DNA of 54,807 nt from Clostridia bacterium (GCA_029059705.1 JAIDVM010000024.1:1-54807); one strand, 5' to 3'; shown: positions 1 to 9,244, counted from the stretch's first letter. Notes: generated by a model not told the origin, from the sequence alone. Made by a program: numbers and translations.

Positions 1-1
1 G

Positions 2-1894
2 GTTGCCGAAAAGATAGTAATTCCCCAGCAGGAAGTTCCCGCTCCCGTATATGCAGAAGCGGCTCCCGCGGCTGTTACGGCGGAAATTGATTACGAAACT
101 CTTGCCGACAGCATCGTGGCGCGCATTCCCGTTCAGGAAAGCCTTTCCCCCGAACACATTGCGTCCCTCGTTGCAGAACATATCCCCGAACGCGAGGTTG
201 TAACCGCCGACGGACAAATCGATTTGGACGCTCTTGCAGACAAGATTGCAGAGCGTATCCCCGCGCAGGAACAAACGGTTTATTCCGAAGCCGCTCCCGC
301 GGTTGTATCTGCCGAAATCGATTACGAAGCGCTTGCGGACAACATTGTTTCCCGCATTCCCGCACACGAAGGACAGCTCGACGAAGAAGAGCTTTGCGAC
401 AGAATAGCAATAAAGGTCGGCTCGCTTAAAGCCGAAGACTTCGACGTCCTCGTCGACGACGAAGGCTGCGACGCGATTTCAAAGAGCATTGCGGAAAAAC
501 TCGACTACGAGCTTATCGCATCTACGGTTGCCGAAAAGCTCCGCGCGGAACTCGACCCCGCAAACGCGGAAGAAACCGATTATGAGGAAATGGCTAACCG
601 CATAAGCGAAAAGATAACCGTTGCAGGCATAAACGAAGAGGCAATCGCAGACAAAGCGGCGGCTGCGCTTTCGAATTACCTTCCCGAAATCGACACAGAC
701 GAAATCGCAGACAAGGTTGCAAGTCAGGTTATAAGCGCAATGCCTTCGGTTGATAACGAATACATTTCCTCGTCCGTTGCCGAAAAGATTATCGAATCTC
801 AGGCAGATAAGGACTTCGATATAGTAATCGACGAAGACGGCGTTGCACAAATTTCGGAAAAGCTTGCCGAAGCGGTAGGCGCAAACGACAATAAAGAGCG
901 TTTCGACAGCGTTGATTGCGACCTTGACGAAATTAAATCCATGCTTGCAAACGGCGCTTACGTTGTCCGCGAAGTGGAAACCGTGTCCGCCGAACAGCAC
1001 GAGGCAATCGAAGAGCCCGAAGAGGAACCCGAAGAAACCCTCGTAACGGTAAGCGACATAGTAGAAGAAGTAGAACAAACCGAAGAAGAGGTTGCAGAAG
1101 AAGAGCCCGTTGAAGAAACGGTTGAAGAAGCTCCCGTTGAAGAGGTTGAAGAGGAAGAAGTAACCGAAGAACAGCCCGAGGAAGAAGAGGTTGTCGAGGA
1201 AACTCCCGAAGAAGAACCCGTAGAAGAAACGGTTGAAGAAGAAACCGAGGAAGTAACCGAAGAGGTTGTTGAAGAAGTTCCCGCCGAAACGCAGGTTGAA
1301 ACCGCTGAAAGCGAGGACGACGGAGAAGAAGCGGGCGACGAAAACGGCGATGTAGAAGAATTTACGCTCGACGAATTAGCCGGCGAAGGTGCAGAGGGCG
1401 AAGGCGGCGTAGACTTTGCAAACATGATGCGCTACAACCGCAGCTTTATTGCAAGAATTATTCAAAGCACCGACGACCAAAAGGGCTATTACGGCGAAGT
1501 AAGAAACGCGCTGTTAAGCTATAAAAAGGTCAACTCCAACATCGCGTGGGGTGCAGAGCGCTTCCACAAGGGCAGAGAAACTATTGCCCGCTTTAAAATC
1601 CGCGGCAAGACGCTTTGCCTCTATCTTGCGCTCGACCCTAAGGAACACGAATATTCCGTTTACCACCACAAGGACGTAAGCGGCGTAAGAATGTTCGACG
1701 GCACGCCCATGATGATAAAGGTTCAAAGCCCCCGCGGCGTAAAGAAGGCGATTAGATTAATCGATGAAATGCTCGAAGCCCGCGGCGGAGTAAAGAGGAA
1801 CGTGCCTCAGCGTGACTATGCGGCAATGTATCCTTACGAAACTATTGAAGAGCTCATCGAAGACGGACTTGTAAAGGACGTAAACAAAAAGTAA
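2..1894 (+). CDS. Acidic repeat protein with conserved C-terminal domain (5' end cut off)
   Basis: The reading frame is open from the first bases, so the start lies outside the window and about 630 residues are visible. The first third (about 2-900) is a run of degenerate repeats built on 'Y/L-x-ALAD-x-I-x-x-R/K-I', typical of an alpha-helical or coiled-coil rod. About 1000-1400 encodes a very Glu/Val/Pro-rich linker (EEPVEETVEE-like). The last 160 residues (from about 1416) form a compact domain with basic and aromatic residues, including RNALLSYKKVNSNIAWG and GKTLCLYLALDP. That domain recurs in many Firmicute proteins of unknown function, but I cannot name it. No membrane segment is seen. 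A role as a scaffold is inference only. Confidence 0.8.
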   Translation, partial: VAEKIVIPQQEVPAPVYAEAAPAAVTAEIDYETLADSIVARIPVQESLSPEHIASLVAEHIPEREVVTADGQIDLDALADKIAERIPAQEQTVYSEAAPAVVSAEIDYEALADNIVSRIPAHEGQLDEEELCDRIAIKVGSLKAEDFDVLVDDEGCDAISKSIAEKLDYELIASTVAEKLRAELDPANAEETDYEEMANRISEKITVAGINEEAIADKAAAALSNYLPEIDTDEIADKVASQVISAMPSVDNEYISSSVAEKIIESQADKDFDIVIDEDGVAQISEKLAEAVGANDNKERFDSVDCDLDEIKSMLANGAYVVREVETVSAEQHEAIEEPEEEPEETLVTVSDIVEEVEQTEEEVAEEEPVEETVEEAPVEEVEEEEVTEEQPEEEEVVEETPEEEPVEETVEEETEEVTEEVVEEVPAETQVETAESEDDGEEAGDENGDVEEFTLDELAGEGAEGEGGVDFANMMRYNRSFIARIIQSTDDQKGYYGEVRNALLSYKKVNSNIAWGAERFHKGRETIARFKIRGKTLCLYLALDPKEHEYSVYHHKDVSGVRMFDGTPMMIKVQSPRGVKKAIRLIDEMLEARGGVKRNVPQRDYAAMYPYETIEELIEDGLVKDVNKK

Positions 1895-1910
1895 ATTAAA
1901 GGCACAACGC

Positions 1911-1940
1911 GCGGGGGTTGATGATTTTGTCAACCCCCGC
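1911..1940 (+). terminator. Strong hairpin after the repeat protein
   Basis: Perfect 11-bp stem GCGGGGGTTGA / TCAACCCCCGC with an 8-base loop, 16 bases after the stop codon. No T-run follows, so it may be a weak terminator or an mRNA-stabilising or processing hairpin. It covers the first possible ATG codons of the RNase J frame, which argues for the downstream TTG start. Confidence 0.55.
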
Positions 1941-1965
1941 ATTATATGTAAACGGAGAATATAAT

Positions 1966-3891
1966 TTGGAAAAAGAAAATCAAAGCCCGCTTTCGCAGAA
2001 AAACAGACGGCGTTCGGGCAATTCAAGGGGCAACGCCCCCCGCGCGGGAGCAGAAAAACCCGCAAAACGCACAAGCGATAAAGCCGCGGCTCCCCGCGGT
2101 CAAAAACCCCGCGCGCAAAAGCCGCGCAGCCAAAAAAACCGCGGCGAGGACAAGCAGCGCGCAGCGGATTTAAAACCCGCACAGCCGCGCGAAAAGCGCG
2201 CAAAAGCCCCCAAACAGCCGCGTGAAGGCAACGTTCAAGCGGGCAAAAAAGCCGTTAAAATCGTATTTTTGGGCGGCGTGGGCGAAATCGGCAAAAACAT
2301 GACGGCGATAGAGTGCGGCGACGATATTATCATAATCGACGCGGGCGCAATCTTCCCCACCGAGGAAACCCCCGGGTTCGATTTAATCGTGCCCGACATC
2401 ACCTATTTAATAGAAAACCGCAAAAAAATCCGCGGTCTTTTGCTCACCCACGGTCACGAGGACCACATAGGCGGCGTTCCTTACCTTTTAAAGGAATTAA
2501 AAGTTCCCGTAATCGGCACCAAGCTCACACTCGCGCTCGTTGATAACAAGCTGCGTGAGCACCGCATAAACGACGCCAAGGAAATAACCGTTTCCCCCGG
2601 TCAAATCGTGCAGCTCGGCTGTTTCAAAGTCCGCGCCGTAAACGTAAATCACTCCATAGCCGGCTCGCTTGCCTTTGCAATCCAAACCCCGCAGGGCGTA
2701 ATTTTCCACAGCGGCGACTATAAAATCGATTTAACCCCCGTCGCGGGTGAACCTATCGACTTAAAAACCATTTCCGATTTCGGCGCGTCGGGCGTGCTTT
2801 TGTATATGGGCGAAAGCACCAACATCGAGCGCGCGGGCTTTACCATGAGCGAAACGGTGGTGGGAACAACTCTCGACAGATTGTTCGGCGAAAATTTAAA
2901 GCGCAGATTAATCGTTGCAACCTTCGCTTCCAACGTTCACAGATTGCAGCAAATAATCGATTTAGCCGTAAAATACAAGCGCAAGGTCGCGCTTTCGGGC
3001 AGAAGTATGCTAAACGTTGTCGAGGCTGCCGAAAAAATAGGCGAAATCAACGTTCCAGACGGCGCGATAGTTGACGTTTCAAAAATAAAAAATATGCGCG
3101 ACAGCGAAATCGTAGTCGTTTCAACGGGCAGTCAGGGCGAGCCCATGAGCGCGCTTTCGCGAATGTCCAACGGCGAAAACCAGTTCGTAACCGTAGGCGA
3201 AAACGACACGGTTATAATTTCCGCGTCGCCTATCCCCGGCAACGAAAAGCTCGTTTACAGAGTTATAAACAACCTCTATAAGCTCGGCGCGGAAGTCGTT
3301 TACGAAAGTCTGCAAAATATCCACGTTTCGGGGCACGCGTGCCGCGAAGAACACAAAATCATGCACCACCTGTTAAAGCCCAAATTCTTCATTCCCGTAC
3401 ACGGCGAATACAGGCACCTTAAAAAGCACGCGCAGCTTGCCGAAGAGCTAGGCATGCCCTCTGGGCGCATAATAATTCCCGACATAGGCAACCGCGTTTT
3501 ATTAACCACAAACGGCATGAAGCTCGGCGAAAGCGTTCCTTCTGGCTCGCGTTTAATCGACGGCGAGGGCATAGAGGAAGAAAAGGCGTCAACGGTAATC
3601 GAGGACAGGCGCCAGCTTTCGGAAGAGGGCTTGTTTATCGTTTCAGTAACCGTTTCCGGCGGCGTGGTGCTTGGCGAGCCCGCAATCAATTCCCGCGGGT
3701 TCGTGTTCGATTTCCACCGCGACTACGACAGGGAAATAAGAAGCGTAATCAACCGCGCGATAGACGGCTACGACCTCTCTTTGGGTACGGTTGACGAATT
3801 AAAGCGCACAATAAAGCGCTCGCTTGCAAATTATCTTTATAAAAAGACTAAGCAGTCGCCCATGATTGTGCCCGTAGTAGTGGAATTGTAA
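1966..3891 (+). CDS. rnj: Ribonuclease J (metallo-beta-lactamase/beta-CASP)
   Basis: RNase J is an endo/5'-3' exoribonuclease that matures and degrades RNA in the cytoplasm. The metallo-beta-lactamase motif THGHEDH lies near residue 162. It follows IVFLGGVGEIGKNM and precedes beta-CASP and C-terminal segments typical of the family (SGHACREEH, FFIPVHGEYRHL). The N-terminal ~90 residues are an Arg/Lys/Ala/Pro-rich disordered extension, as in many clostridial RNase J proteins, and probably bind RNA. I choose the TTG start at 1966 because GGAG lies 8 bases upstream; the in-frame ATGs at 1918 and 1921 lie inside the preceding hairpin. The resulting length is 641 aa. Whether it is the J1 or J2 paralogue cannot be told. 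Confidence 0.93.
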   Translation: MEKENQSPLSQKNRRRSGNSRGNAPRAGAEKPAKRTSDKAAAPRGQKPRAQKPRSQKNRGEDKQRAADLKPAQPREKRAKAPKQPREGNVQAGKKAVKIVFLGGVGEIGKNMTAIECGDDIIIIDAGAIFPTEETPGFDLIVPDITYLIENRKKIRGLLLTHGHEDHIGGVPYLLKELKVPVIGTKLTLALVDNKLREHRINDAKEITVSPGQIVQLGCFKVRAVNVNHSIAGSLAFAIQTPQGVIFHSGDYKIDLTPVAGEPIDLKTISDFGASGVLLYMGESTNIERAGFTMSETVVGTTLDRLFGENLKRRLIVATFASNVHRLQQIIDLAVKYKRKVALSGRSMLNVVEAAEKIGEINVPDGAIVDVSKIKNMRDSEIVVVSTGSQGEPMSALSRMSNGENQFVTVGENDTVIISASPIPGNEKLVYRVINNLYKLGAEVVYESLQNIHVSGHACREEHKIMHHLLKPKFFIPVHGEYRHLKKHAQLAEELGMPSGRIIIPDIGNRVLLTTNGMKLGESVPSGSRLIDGEGIEEEKASTVIEDRRQLSEEGLFIVSVTVSGGVVLGEPAINSRGFVFDFHRDYDREIRSVINRAIDGYDLSLGTVDELKRTIKRSLANYLYKKTKQSPMIVPVVVEL

Positions 3892-3901
3892 TTGTAATTA
3901 C

Positions 3902-4021
3902 AAACCTTATATATACTTCGCATAACTTTGTTGCGCTGTGGCAACTTTCAGTCACGTACTTCTGTGTACGCTCCTTCAAGTTTTCCTCGCGCGCCTCGTT
4001 CTGCTCGTATCTCTAAGGTTT
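3902..4021. repeat. MITE-like intergenic repeat, copy 1
   Basis: A 120-bp element with imperfect 15-bp terminal inverted repeats (AAACCTTATATATAC at the left, GTATCTCTAAGGTTT at the right). A second copy lies at 54674-54794. The outer ~30 bases on each side are nearly identical between the copies (ATAACTTTGTTG, GCCTCGTTCTGCTCGTATCT), and the middle has diverged. No coding capacity is seen. Both copies sit just after the stop codon of a housekeeping gene. Confidence 0.75.
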
Positions 4022-4044
4022 AAGGTTATCGTGTCATTAGCTTT

Positions 4045-4710
4045 ATGATAAATTTTTCTTACGCACACAAAAACACAAGCGGCGGCGAGCGTAAAAGCTC
4101 AACCGCGCAGTTCAATAAGCCGCGTTTAAGCGCGCAAATTACCGAGCTGCGAAAGTCGGCTTTCGAGCGCGAAATTCCCGTTTCCGACGACGAAACGCTG
4201 TGCCTTTTGCAAACGCTTCTTAAAGCCAAACAGCCGCAAAACGTTTTGGAGCTGGGTTCAGCCGTGGGAATTTCCGCCGCGGTAATGCTTTCCGCATGCC
4301 CGAATGCGCACATAACCACAATCGAGCGCGACGAAAGCTTTTATAACGAGGCGTTAAAAAACTTTAAAAACCTCGGCATAGCGCAAAGCGTAACGGCAAT
4401 TTTAGGCGACGCGGGCGAAGAAATCCAAAGGATAGAAAACGCGTTCGACTTCATTTTTTTGGACTGCGCAAAAGTGCAATACGTCAAGTATTTACCGCGG
4501 TTGAAAAAGCTTTTAAAAACGGGCGGTATGCTCGCCGCGGACGACGTTTTGCTGTTCGGTTATGTAACGGGCGAAGAGGAAGTCCCCAAAAAGCGCAAAA
4601 TGTTAGTTGAGCACGTCAAAGAATATATAACCGCGGTAACGAACGATAACGAACTTCAAACCACAATCTTAAACGTTGGCAACGGCGTTGCATTAAGCGT
4701 AAAATTATGA
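4045..4710 (+). CDS. trmR: SAM-dependent O-methyltransferase, TrmR-like
   Basis: A class I O-methyltransferase of the YrrM/TrmR type, 221 aa. The SAM-binding motif I is NVLELGSAVGISAA (residues 66-79) and the acidic metal/SAM region is FIFLDCAK (about 134-141). In B. subtilis TrmR methylates 5-hydroxyuridine at tRNA position 34 to 5-methoxyuridine. This assignment is supported by context: a U32-family TrhP-like hydroxylation gene lies two genes downstream, as in the yrrMNO arrangement. The stop overlaps the next start by 4 bases (ATGA), so the genes are translationally coupled. Without that context it would only be called an O-methyltransferase. Confidence 0.8.
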   Translation: MINFSYAHKNTSGGERKSSTAQFNKPRLSAQITELRKSAFEREIPVSDDETLCLLQTLLKAKQPQNVLELGSAVGISAAVMLSACPNAHITTIERDESFYNEALKNFKNLGIAQSVTAILGDAGEEIQRIENAFDFIFLDCAKVQYVKYLPRLKKLLKTGGMLAADDVLLFGYVTGEEEVPKKRKMLVEHVKEYITAVTNDNELQTTILNVGNGVALSVKL

Positions 4711-5432
4711 AAGCCCCTTATTTTAAACTTGAAAAAAAGGAAGAAGACGAGGTCTTATCGCAAATTATTCTGTCGGATAAAACCCCGCGCCGCTATGTCC
4801 GCACCCGCGCGCGAAATGCCTATAAAAAGGTAAAATATTTATGGGTGATGAGCGACAGCTGCGTGCGCGAAGCTTTTCAAAGAGCGGATAACGAAATTTT
4901 TAATTACGACGAACTGTTCGTTTTGTTCGGTAAGGACGGTTTGCCCCTTTGCGTTGCGGTGAGTAAAAGCGGCGTGCGTATTTTGCATAATCGCGATTAT
5001 TTTGAAATAACCGAAAGCAAGGCTAAAATCCGCCGCGACCCGCGCGCCTTATATCTTGCATACCTTGACATGTTTCCGCAGTCGGCACTTAATATGGACG
5101 CGTTCGTTTCCGAACGTAAACAATATTTTCTCGCACCCGAAAACTGCCTTTACGACAGCGTGTGGACGGCAACCACCGAGGGCGAAAATAAAATTTACTT
5201 TTCGGTGAACGCGGCGCATTCGGGCGTGGGGATATGGAAAATACGCAAAATTTTGTTTGAAACGGATAAAAATTTTCAAATTCAAACGGTTTATTCCGTG
5301 GTCGGAAAAGATTGCGGCAAATACGCAACCCGCGCGCAGGTCGTTGCGGCGGGCGAAAGCGTTGTTTCGCAGCTTAAAACGGCGTTAAACGACTTTCCGA
5401 ACGCTAAAAACATAATCGAAGAAATTTTATGA
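4707..5432 (+). CDS. Uncharacterised protein between trmR and the U32 gene
   Basis: 241 aa, not recognised. It has no signal peptide, membrane helix or obvious catalytic motif. It is basic and aromatic near the N-terminus (RYVRTRARNAYKKVKYLWVM) and contains a small beta-rich centre (FVLFGKDGLPLCVAVSKSG). It overlaps trmR by 4 bases at its start and the U32 gene by 4 bases at its end, so the three form a tightly coupled operon. A role connected with tRNA wobble modification is inferred from position only. Confidence 0.75.
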   Translation: MKAPYFKLEKKEEDEVLSQIILSDKTPRRYVRTRARNAYKKVKYLWVMSDSCVREAFQRADNEIFNYDELFVLFGKDGLPLCVAVSKSGVRILHNRDYFEITESKAKIRRDPRALYLAYLDMFPQSALNMDAFVSERKQYFLAPENCLYDSVWTATTEGENKIYFSVNAAHSGVGIWKIRKILFETDKNFQIQTVYSVVGKDCGKYATRAQVVAAGESVVSQLKTALNDFPNAKNIIEEIL

Positions 5433-6622
5433 AAGCAGAACTTTTAGCCCCAGCGGGCAACTTTTCAAAACTAAAAACTGCAATTTATTACGGCGCGGAC
5501 GCCGTTTACGTCGGCGGCAAGGATTTTTCCCTGCGTTCCTTTGCCGATAATTTCACGCGCGACGAGCTTAAAGAGGCAATTTCCTACGCGCACAACCTCG
5601 GCAAAAAGGTTTACGTAACCGCAAACATATTCGCAAAAAACGCGGATATGCCCCTTTTGGAGGACTATTTCAAATTTCTTGAAAGCGCAAAAGCCGACGC
5701 GGCTATTATATCCGACAGCGGCGTCGTCTACGCCGCAAAAAAAGCCGCTCCCAAGCTCGATATACATATTTCCACGCAAGCCAACTTAACCAACAAATAC
5801 GCGGTTAAATTCTGGCGCGAGCAAGGCGCAACCCGCGTAGTTCTCGCCCGCGAGCTTTCCTTGAACGAAATTAAAGAAATTCACGACTTCGTGCCCGAAA
5901 TCGAGCTTGAAGCCTTCGTTCACGGCGCAATGTGCATTTCTTACTCGGGGCGGTGCTTGCTCTCAAACTATCTCGCGGGGCGCGAAAGCAACCGCGGCGA
6001 GTGCGTTCAGGCGTGCCGCTGGAACTATCAGATACGCAAAAAGGACAACCTTTCGGACAGCGGCTGGCTGGATATCGAAGAGGACGCCCGCGGCGCGTAC
6101 GTTTTGAATTCCAAGGATTTGAACATGAGCGCGCACTTAACCGAAATGGAGACGGCGGGGGTAAGCTCCTTTAAAATCGAGGGCAGAATGAAGTCGGAAT
6201 ACTACCTCGCAACCGTAATAAACGCCTACCGCCGCTGTATGGACAAGGGGTTTAGCGAAACGGTCGAGCGCGAGCTTAAAACGGCTTTCCACCGCGATTA
6301 CACGCAAGCTTACGCCTTCGGCGAAAACAACCAGACGGAAAATTACGAGGACAGCCAAGCCAAGGGCGACTGCGATTACATCGCAAACGTAATTTCTTCA
6401 AACGGCAAAACGGCGGTTGTGGAAATGCGCGGCAGATTTAAAGTCGGCGAAACGCTCGAAGTTTTGTCGCCGTCAAACGCTTTCGGCAAGTCGTTTGCCG
6501 TTGAAAAAGCGGTTACAAGCGCGGGCGAAGAGGTAACCGACTGCAAACTCGTGCAGGAGCACTACACCATAAATTGCCCATATTTATTGAATAACGGCGA
6601 CATTTTAAGAAGAAGAAAATAA
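5429..6622 (+). CDS. trhP: Peptidase U32 family protein, probable tRNA U34 hydroxylation protein TrhP
   Basis: 397 aa. It carries the exact U32 signature E-A-F-V-H-G-A-M-C-x4-G-x-C-x-L-S near residue 161, followed by further cysteines (GECVQACRWNY) that match the Fe-S ligands of the family. The N-terminus (ELLAPAGNFSKLKTAI) is typical of YegQ/YrrO. Family members once called collagenases are now known to act in prephenate-dependent formation of 5-hydroxyuridine at tRNA position 34. The coupled TrmR-like methyltransferase would then make 5-methoxyuridine. Only one U32 gene is present here, whereas B. subtilis has two adjacent genes (yrrN and yrrO). Confidence 0.85.
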   Translation: MKAELLAPAGNFSKLKTAIYYGADAVYVGGKDFSLRSFADNFTRDELKEAISYAHNLGKKVYVTANIFAKNADMPLLEDYFKFLESAKADAAIISDSGVVYAAKKAAPKLDIHISTQANLTNKYAVKFWREQGATRVVLARELSLNEIKEIHDFVPEIELEAFVHGAMCISYSGRCLLSNYLAGRESNRGECVQACRWNYQIRKKDNLSDSGWLDIEEDARGAYVLNSKDLNMSAHLTEMETAGVSSFKIEGRMKSEYYLATVINAYRRCMDKGFSETVERELKTAFHRDYTQAYAFGENNQTENYEDSQAKGDCDYIANVISSNGKTAVVEMRGRFKVGETLEVLSPSNAFGKSFAVEKAVTSAGEEVTDCKLVQEHYTINCPYLLNNGDILRRRK

Positions 6623-6629
6623 CCCGCCC

Positions 6630-6692
6630 TGTCATTTCGTCCGCTCTTGTCATTTCAAGCGCCTCTGTCATTTCGAGCGCAGCCGAGAAATC
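6630..6692. repeat. Three tandem 18-bp TGTCATTTC repeats
   Basis: TGTCATTTC begins at 6630, 6648 and 6666, an exact 18-bp period; each is followed by a degenerate CGTCCGC/AAGCGC/GAGCGC tail. The last unit continues as GAGCGCAGCCGAGAAATCTC, a palindrome-like form of a short intergenic repeat common in many bacterial genomes. It lies between the U32 gene and aroA. Confidence 0.7.
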
Positions 6693-6717
6693 TCTTTCAT
6701 AAGTAAAATATAAAAAA

Positions 6718-7938
6718 ATGAACTACAAAGTTAAAAACGTTTACGGCAAAACGAACAATAAAGAAATAATCGTAACCGTCCCCGGGTCAAAAAGCATAAC
6801 CGCCCGCGCCCTTTTAATTGCGGCAATTGCAAACGGCGAAAGCGTTTTAAGCGGCGCGCAGTTTTCAAACGACTGCGCAACTTTTTTAAAGTGCTTAACC
6901 GACCTTAAAATAAAAGCCGAAGTAAACGGCACGACGGTTAAAATTTGCGGCTGTAACGGAGTTTTGCCCGCAAAAAAGGCGGAAATTTACGTTGGCAGCG
7001 CGGGCACGGCGGCGCGGTTTATTCCCGCGTTTTTGGCGTTTCAGAGCGGTGAATACACGCTAAACTGCTCCGAACAAATGAAAACCCGCCCCGTAAAGCC
7101 GCTTATAAACACGCTTTCCGCACTCGGCGCAAAATTTGAATTCCACGAAAAGGAAAACGCTTATCCTTTCACAATTTTCGGCGCGTCAAATCCCGCAACC
7201 GCTGTCAATGTCGATATATCTGAAAGCAGCCAGTTTTTGTCGGCTCTGTTAATTTCGGCTGCGTGCGCCAAAAAAACCGTTAAAATTTCCCCTTACGGCA
7301 GCCACGGCTTAGACTACGTAAAAATGACCGTAAATATGATGCGCTCGTTCGGCGCGGCAATAAGCGAAAATGACGGCGATTTTACGGTAAGCGGCGGTTA
7401 TTCGGCGCAAAATTACGAAATTGAACCCGACCTTTCGGCGGCTTCTTATTTTTACGCAATGAACAAAATCCTCGACGCGAATATCTGCGTGGAGGGCGTA
7501 GGCGAAAACAGCGTGCAGGGCGATTACAAATTTATAAAGCTTTTGCAAAATTTCGAGGGCGGAAAAATTGATATGGGCAGCTTTTCCGACCAAGCCTTAA
7601 CCCTCGCCGCAATCGCGCCTTACCTTAAAGAACCCACCGAAATTTGCGGGGTTGCGCATATCCGCAGGCAGGAATGCGACAGAATTGCCGCGATAGTCCA
7701 AAATTTAACGGCAATGGGAGTGAAGTGCGAGGAATTCCCCGACGGCGTAAAAATTTGCCCTTCCAAGCCACAGCCCGCAACGATTAAAACCTTCGGCGAC
7801 CACCGCGTTGCCATGAGCTTTGCCTTAACGGGCTTGCGCGCCGACGGAATTGTGATTGAAAACTGCGAAGTCTGCGCAAAAACCTTTGCGGATTATTTTG
7901 ATATTTTGGAAGAAGTGACGGCAAAACTCACAAAATAA
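6718..7938 (+). CDS. aroA: 3-phosphoshikimate 1-carboxyvinyltransferase (EPSP synthase)
   Basis: Sixth step of the shikimate pathway: shikimate-3-phosphate plus PEP gives EPSP. 406 aa, somewhat shorter than E. coli AroA (427 aa). Family motifs are present: VPGSKSITARALL near the N-terminus (the usual Asn of SITNRALL is Ala here), GSAGTAARF with MKTRPVKPL around residue 100, RRQECDRIAA near 320, and KTFGDHRVAMSFAL near 360. It stands apart from other aro genes and is followed 4 bases later by dinB, so the two are probably co-transcribed. The substitution at the SITxRALL Asn is worth noting but is not inactivating on its face. Confidence 0.93.
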   Translation: MNYKVKNVYGKTNNKEIIVTVPGSKSITARALLIAAIANGESVLSGAQFSNDCATFLKCLTDLKIKAEVNGTTVKICGCNGVLPAKKAEIYVGSAGTAARFIPAFLAFQSGEYTLNCSEQMKTRPVKPLINTLSALGAKFEFHEKENAYPFTIFGASNPATAVNVDISESSQFLSALLISAACAKKTVKISPYGSHGLDYVKMTVNMMRSFGAAISENDGDFTVSGGYSAQNYEIEPDLSAASYFYAMNKILDANICVEGVGENSVQGDYKFIKLLQNFEGGKIDMGSFSDQALTLAAIAPYLKEPTEICGVAHIRRQECDRIAAIVQNLTAMGVKCEEFPDGVKICPSKPQPATIKTFGDHRVAMSFALTGLRADGIVIENCEVCAKTFADYFDILEEVTAKLTK

Positions 7939-7942
7939 AGTT

Positions 7943-9244
7943 ATGGAACGCATAGTAATTCATTCCGATTTAAACAACTTTTACGCCTCGGTCGAGCGCA
8001 AGCTTAACCCCGAGCTGTTAAAAGCGCCCATTGCCGTGTGCGGAAGCGCGGAAGAGCGCCGCGGGATTGTTCTTGCAAAGAGCGAAGAGGCAAAGCGGGC
8101 GGGCGTAAAAACGGGCGACACGGTTTGGCAGGCAAAGCGCAAGTGCCCTAACATAGTTTGCGTGCCGCCGCACTTTAACGAGTATATGAAGCACTCGCGC
8201 ATGGTAAAGGCAATTTACGAGCGGTATACCGACTTAATCGAAAGCTACGGCATAGACGAGTGCTGGCTCGACGTAACCAAATCCACAAAAATTTTTAAAG
8301 AATTTTCGCCCATGTACACGGAGGTTGACGGCGTAAAATATTTCACCGACGAGTATTTAACCTTTTTGGGCGACACGATAAGAAACGAGGTCAAAAACGA
8401 AATCGGCGTAACCGTAAGCTGTGGCGTTTCCTTTAACAAGGTTTTTGCAAAGCTCGGCTCCGACTTAAAAAAGCCCGACGGAACTTCCGTCGTTTCCAAA
8501 TTAAATTATAAATCCATGATTTACGGCTTGCCCGTCGAAGATTTGCTGTTCGTGGGCAAAGCCACCAAGGAAAAGCTCAATTCAATGGGGCTTTCCACAA
8601 TAGGCAGACTTGCGGCGGCGGACGATGAGTTAATCCGCGCCAAATTCGGAAAATTCGGCGAAACGCTTTTAAAATACGCCCGCGGCGAGGACGAAGACGA
8701 AGTAAAGCGCATGGACGACAAGCGCGAGTATAAGTCGATAGGCAACTCGTGCACCTACCCGCAGGACGTAACGAGCTTAGAGCGGGTTGAACGGCTTTTA
8801 TTCGTTTTGGCGGAATCGGTTGCCTCGCGCCTGAGGGAAAGCGGGCAGGGGCTTGCCGACACCGTTCACCTTTGGGTGCGGTTCGATAATTTAAGCGATT
8901 TTTCCGTGCAGAAAAAGGTAAGACATACCGCGCTTTGCAGCGAAATTGCAAAATCCGCCTTCAAGCTGTTTAAAGCAAACGTAACCCCGCCCTTTAAGGT
9001 GCGCGCGCTCGGCGTAACCGTTTCGGGCTTTGACAACGGCATTTCGCAGCTTACTTTAGACGAGGTTTCGGGCAATTACAAAAAGCTTGAAGCGGTTGAA
9101 AAGTGCGTGGACGAAATCCGCAAAAAACACGGCTACGACAAGCTTCAGCGCGGAATAGTGGCGGCGGAGCCGTCGCAGATGCGCAACGACGTAAAAAATA
9201 CGCATCTTATAAAACCCGCCAACTTCGAAGACAGAGAAAAATAA
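7943..9244 (+). CDS. dinB: Y-family DNA polymerase IV
   Basis: Translesion DNA polymerase, 433 aa. The catalytic motifs are seen: HSDLNNFYASVE (first metal Asp and steric-gate region), SYGIDECWLDVT (Asp-Glu pair) and GVSFNKVFAKLGSDLKKPDG. A helix-hairpin-helix thumb and a C-terminal little-finger domain follow. In place of the common Asp-Met-Asp-(A/C)-F-(Y/F)-A-S it has Asp-Leu-Asn-Asn-Phe-Tyr-Ala-Ser, as in Firmicute relatives. The C-terminal tail is basic and lacks a clear consensus beta-clamp peptide. No LexA-type box was recognised; expression is probably tied to aroA. Confidence 0.93.
   Translation: MERIVIHSDLNNFYASVERKLNPELLKAPIAVCGSAEERRGIVLAKSEEAKRAGVKTGDTVWQAKRKCPNIVCVPPHFNEYMKHSRMVKAIYERYTDLIESYGIDECWLDVTKSTKIFKEFSPMYTEVDGVKYFTDEYLTFLGDTIRNEVKNEIGVTVSCGVSFNKVFAKLGSDLKKPDGTSVVSKLNYKSMIYGLPVEDLLFVGKATKEKLNSMGLSTIGRLAAADDELIRAKFGKFGETLLKYARGEDEDEVKRMDDKREYKSIGNSCTYPQDVTSLERVERLLFVLAESVASRLRESGQGLADTVHLWVRFDNLSDFSVQKKVRHTALCSEIAKSAFKLFKANVTPPFKVRALGVTVSGFDNGISQLTLDEVSGNYKKLEAVEKCVDEIRKKHGYDKLQRGIVAAEPSQMRNDVKNTHLIKPANFEDREK

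Noticed and set aside
958-1425. 155-aa Ser-rich open frame on the minus strand
   Set aside because: It is the antisense shadow of the GAA-rich Glu repeats in the coding gene; low complexity and no ribosome site.
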